From positions 1-32,035 of IMG/VR virus record IMGVR_UViG_3300007734_000575: a DNA stretch of 32,035 nt. One strand, written 5' to 3'. The notes below the pieces were generated by a model, which was given only the letters and a program-made list of their open reading frames with translations, was not told the DNA's origin and did not search any database. Position 1 is the first letter of the stretch, and each line of letters starts with the position of its first letter. This stretch comes from a virus. The translations under genes and the position numbers were made by a program. This document shows positions 29,586 through 32,035 of this stretch, one piece after another.

Positions 29586-30600
29586 GGAGCAGTCCTAACT
29601 GGTGGTACTGCTGTGGTAGCGCAGAGTCCAAGTCTGTTAGACGACCTGTGTGTGCGTCCAATTCAAAGTGGATGTCATCTACAAGTTGTCCAGCAGGTCG
29701 CTTGTTCTTCAGCAAGTTGATGGTCACGGTGTATTCGTGAACCTTTGCTTCGTAACGCAACTCATCGAGTCTGTCTTGTGCACGCTCTGAATGTGAACGG
29801 TCAAGTTTCTCTGTGAGTTCCTGTATCTCTGCAGCAATCTGATATTTTTTGCGCCTTACACCAATGATTGATGTCGCTTGTTGTTCTCCACCGAACGCAC
29901 CTGATGACATGGTGAGTTTCGCACCGTCAGCACCTGCGTGTCTAGATGTTTGGTGCAGAACCAACATTGGGATGTTGTGTCTGCGTCCGAACCCTTTAAG
30001 GAAGGTTGCTTTGTCGGGTACTGTCTCTCCTGCTTCTACCAAATCTAGGTAGTCAACAACTACCAAGTCAGGTACTTGACCCCACACATCACAGAGTTCA
30101 TTGTAACCCCGTTCCATGTCTGATGAAGTTAGTGGCTGGTCAAACACAGCGAGGTTTGGAAAGTCCTCTTCTGCTGTTTGTCGGAGTAGGTTGATGGCTT
30201 CTTTGTCATCACGGGCTACTCGTGCTTCCAGTTCTCGTGCATCAATGTTGTGATGCATACAGGTGAGTTTGGTTAGGACGAGTTGTCTTGGCTCGTCTGG
30301 AATGAACATAGCGATGTGTTTGTCACGGTTGTTGCGAAGTGCATGAAGTAGTAAGAGCGTCTTACCACCGTGAGCGAAGCCCAACATCATGCAGATTTCT
30401 CCTGCCGCAATTCCACGCATCTCTGCGTCAATTTTATCTATGCCTAAATGCACTCTCTCATGTGGTGTCTGTGCCCATCTTACGAATGAGTCAACAGAGT
30501 CACCTAACGGAGAATACAGTCGGTACTCGGATGGTGGAGCGACTTGTGGTCGCCCCACCGATTCCCAGCCCGCAGCAATTTGCTCTGCGGTCATCTTCAT
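29578..30600 (-). CDS. DnaB/RecA-fold replicative helicase
   Basis: The product has 340 residues. Walker A is GFAHGGKTLLLL (Lys80-Thr81), and Walker B is DLVVVDYLDL (Asp183). Later motifs MLVLHQTSRHAGADG (sensor-like) and FGGEQQATSIIGVRRKKYQ followed by TINLLKNKRPAG match the end of DnaB-like F4 helicases. The N-terminal DnaB primase-binding domain is missing, so this is a minimal hexameric helicase; contact with the AEP primase may use another surface. The segment LTEKLDRSHSERAQDRLDEL is an unusual coiled-coil insertion between motifs. It is tightly coupled with neighbouring genes. Confidence 0.88.
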   Translation of the reverse strand: MKMTAEQIAAGWESVGRPQVAPPSEYRLYSPLGDSVDSFVRWAQTPHERVHLGIDKIDAEMRGIAAGEICMMLGFAHGGKTLLLLHALRNNRDKHIAMFIPDEPRQLVLTKLTCMHHNIDARELEARVARDDKEAINLLRQTAEEDFPNLAVFDQPLTSSDMERGYNELCDVWGQVPDLVVVDYLDLVEAGETVPDKATFLKGFGRRHNIPMLVLHQTSRHAGADGAKLTMSSGAFGGEQQATSIIGVRRKKYQIAAEIQELTEKLDRSHSERAQDRLDELRYEAKVHEYTVTINLLKNKRPAGQLVDDIHFELDAHTGRLTDLDSALPQQYHQLGLLHE

Positions 30601-31061
30601 TATTTGGCTCGTGGTGGCCAGTAAGCCTTCTCAGCCTCTACGGCTTTGAAGTGTGGACGTTTCGCATTCGCTTCTAAACCGTCACGGTTGTCATACACCT
30701 TGACTACACCATCACGCTTGCACGCTTTGATAAGCCAATCTGGAATCTCTCCGTGTTGCTTGCCTACGATTTGAATTGAACCAGTAGAACCACTTGACTT
30801 AGGTTGCGCTGACGATGTTTCCACTTCGGTTGAACCCGAGAATGAATCCTTAATCATCTGAACAACGTTATTGTTTTGTGCTACTGCTGTTGCTGTTGCT
30901 TGCTTGCTCTCCCCATAAATTGCTTCAATGAGGATGTCGTTGACAGTGGAAAACAAAACTGCGAACTCACCGAGTCGTGAGTCAACATCTTTTGTCTTAT
31001 CGGTCATGTCTGACGCAATCTTTGCGCAGACCTGTGTGATAATTGCTCTGTCTTTGTCCAT
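30600..31061 (-). CDS. replication-operon protein with conserved-looking C-terminal domain
   Basis: The product has 153 residues. A helical N-terminus (IITQVCAKIASDMTDKTK; LGEFAVLFSTVNDILIEAIY) is joined by a Ser/Thr/Gly-rich linker (residues about 75-95) to a compact C-terminal part, IPDWLIKACKRDGVVKVYDN, then KRPHFKAVEAEKAYWPPRAK. The basic-aromatic end and position between a nuclease and a helicase suggest ssDNA binding or helicase loading, but no OB-fold or acidic SSB tail is visible. The start overlaps the previous stop (TAATG). Confidence 0.6.
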   Translation of the reverse strand: MDKDRAIITQVCAKIASDMTDKTKDVDSRLGEFAVLFSTVNDILIEAIYGESKQATATAVAQNNNVVQMIKDSFSGSTEVETSSAQPKSSGSTGSIQIVGKQHGEIPDWLIKACKRDGVVKVYDNRDGLEANAKRPHFKAVEAEKAYWPPRAK

Positions 31062-31930
31062 TAGTTTGCCTCCTCGGCATTGTTGTCACCCACACTGATG
31101 TGTGAGCCCTTGCACAACGACCACACCGAACACCATCTTGGTGAACATAGAAAGTGTTGGTCGTTGACTAGCCATCTTTCCGATGGCAAGTTATTTGATA
31201 CGGTCAACAAAGTGTTGACCAAAGATGTTGCTTGCTGAACTATCCATGTGCCATGTCCCTCTGTTCTTGTGACACCGACAACTTGACCGGTGGAAGAACC
31301 GTTACGAATCATCACACCAAAGTTGAAATTAACATCAAAGTTGGTGAGACCCATCTTAACAGCAGACAGTGCATACACAGATGACTGAATGTTTTGTGAT
31401 TGTTTTTCTGCTTCATAATATTTTCGTGCAGCAGTTTTCCAATCCCAAATACTTTCGGGATGAAAGTAATCCATTGTTCCCTCAAACCAAAGTTCGTATT
31501 GGAATGCAGAGTTCTCTACATCAGCAACTTTGGTTGCGAACTTGAACTCTGTTTGACCACCAGCAGGCACATGAGGGTAGATGTCTCTCACCCATGCGTG
31601 AGCCATTGAGTCAATGTGCTTGTTCCAGTTCTTCGGGTCTGTGTTGGTGACGTTGATGTATTTGCCAGCCTCGTTCATTTCTTTTTCTGTCCAACGGAAC
31701 GACTCAACAGAATGGTCTCCAATATATTGTGGGTCTAGTTCGCCGTTAAGTACGGCTTCAATACCAACATGCACAGCAGTTCCCATCATTGCTGAATCGT
31801 TTTCACGACGCAGTTCAGGATGCAAACTACCGAGCCTTGCTCTCTCAGGACACATCAACGCATCACCTAGCCAAGACTGTCTGACATAGATACGGTTGAC
31901 GGATGTACCATTATCATTTTCTATTCTCAT
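31061..31930 (-). CDS. Cas4/RecB-like Fe-S exonuclease
   Basis: I choose the ATG at 31930 (289 residues), with AGAG about seven bases upstream; a TTG further out at 31975 would run through the GC hairpin. PD-(D/E)XK motifs: His54 in GTAVHVGIEAVL, Asp154 in EGTMDYF, Asp163-x-Lys165 in WDWKTA, and QxxxY at 182-186. Cys27 (LMCPERARL) with Cys262, Cys267 and Cys273 (LCSPRWCSVWSLC) fits the four-Cys iron-sulfur cluster of Cas4 and AddB nucleases. Such enzymes resect DNA ends. It is the first gene of the leftward operon, so it is probably for recombination-dependent replication; no CRISPR array is present. Confidence 0.82.
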   Translation of the reverse strand: MRIENDNGTSVNRIYVRQSWLGDALMCPERARLGSLHPELRRENDSAMMGTAVHVGIEAVLNGELDPQYIGDHSVESFRWTEKEMNEAGKYINVTNTDPKNWNKHIDSMAHAWVRDIYPHVPAGGQTEFKFATKVADVENSAFQYELWFEGTMDYFHPESIWDWKTAARKYYEAEKQSQNIQSSVYALSAVKMGLTNFDVNFNFGVMIRNGSSTGQVVGVTRTEGHGTWIVQQATSLVNTLLTVSNNLPSERWLVNDQHFLCSPRWCSVWSLCKGSHISVGDNNAEEAN

Positions 31931-31962
31931 TGTTATCTCTTTTCTATTTGTGAATGTGTGAG

Positions 31963-31986
31963 CACCACGCCCCAAAGGGGCGGGTG
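31963..31986 (-). promoter_or_regulatory. strong GC hairpin in the leader of the leftward operon
   Basis: CACC-A-CGCCCC pairs with GGGGCG-GGTG around a three-base AAA loop: ten G-C-rich base pairs with one bulged A (31967). It lies 33 bases before the nuclease start. It is not followed by a T-tract on either strand, so it is more likely an mRNA leader structure, operator or attenuator than a terminator. Confidence 0.5.
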
Positions 31987-32002
31987 TGAACCAGTACTTG
32001 TA

Positions 32003-32019
32003 CCCCCCCTTTCCCCCCC
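32003..32019 (-). promoter_or_regulatory. G7-A3-G7 tract, potential G-quadruplex, beside a TACAAT box
   Basis: The leftward strand reads G7-AAA-G7, enough for four runs of three G, so it could fold into a single-molecule quadruplex. A TACAAT sequence lies just upstream on that strand (32020-32025) and could be a -10 element, but any -35 would be at or beyond the window edge. The whole stretch 31931-32035 is non-coding apart from this tract and the hairpin. Confidence 0.4.
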
Positions 32020-32035
32020 ATTGTAGCTGAGAGGT

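Noticed and set aside
31061-31930. Cas4-like nuclease as part of a CRISPR system
   Set aside because: No repeat-spacer array, cas1 or cas2 gene is present; the operon context is replication and recombination.
31931-31975. TTG start at 31975 for the nuclease
   Set aside because: It lies inside the GC hairpin; the ATG at 31930 has a ribosome site and begins the conserved-looking part.
1-32035. tRNA or rRNA genes
   Set aside because: I found no cloverleaf-like gap; almost all of the sequence is accounted for by coding frames.

Overview
The window reads as about 32 kb of a tailed double-stranded DNA phage, moderately AT-rich and almost fully coding. It most likely has a podovirus (short-tail) morphology: it carries a large terminase, portal, scaffold, capsid protein, a P22 gp4-like adaptor and a gp10-like nozzle protein, followed by Gln/Asn-rich internal-protein candidates and one giant 2754-residue protein. 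I see no tail tube, sheath or tail-assembly chaperone genes. No integrase, DNA polymerase, RNA polymerase, small terminase or tRNA is recognisable, so this is probably part of a genome or a genome that borrows these functions from its host. The small membrane proteins and Cys-cluster proteins resemble those of uncultured aquatic phages, possibly of actinobacteria; that host guess is weak.

Layout. Positions 1-26,685 are read rightward in one nearly gapless block. (a) 1-3,012: host-contact cassette with tail-fibre repeats, a polyglycine adhesin-like protein, a small tail protein and a sulfotransferase-like P-loop protein. (b) 2,991-5,107: an exported PA14-domain protein with a Thr/Pro stalk and a C-terminal anchor-like tail, two short membrane proteins (holin candidates) and a Lys-rich peptide. 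(c) 5,108-12,153: terminase, portal, scaffold, capsid and decoration-type protein with small accessory genes; a stem-loop follows the decoration gene. (d) 12,153-17,894: adaptor, nozzle, small fibre/collar proteins and Gln/Asn-rich proteins, one split by an apparent +1 frameshift near 15,930. (e) 17,897-26,161: the giant protein. (f) 26,161-26,685: an M15-type peptidase, the probable endolysin.

Positions 26,540-31,930 are read leftward as one operon in which nearly every start overlaps the previous stop. In transcription order: Cas4/RecB-like nuclease, an unrecognised protein, RecA/DnaB-fold helicase, archaeo-eukaryotic-type primase, RusA-like resolvase, zinc-ribbon protein, a second PD-(D/E)XK-like protein, a sigma-region-4-like protein and three small unknowns. 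This is the early, replication and recombination arm. Its upstream region (31,931-32,035) is non-coding and holds a strong GC hairpin and a G7-A3-G7 tract. The two arms converge and their coding regions overlap tail-to-tail by about 146 bases.

Most notable: the giant protein with recurring WGPQ motifs, the sulfotransferase-like and anchored PA14 genes, the frameshifted virion gene, a repeated leader motif abutting two start codons that lack a Shine-Dalgarno sequence, and two nucleases beside a primase-helicase pair with no polymerase in view.
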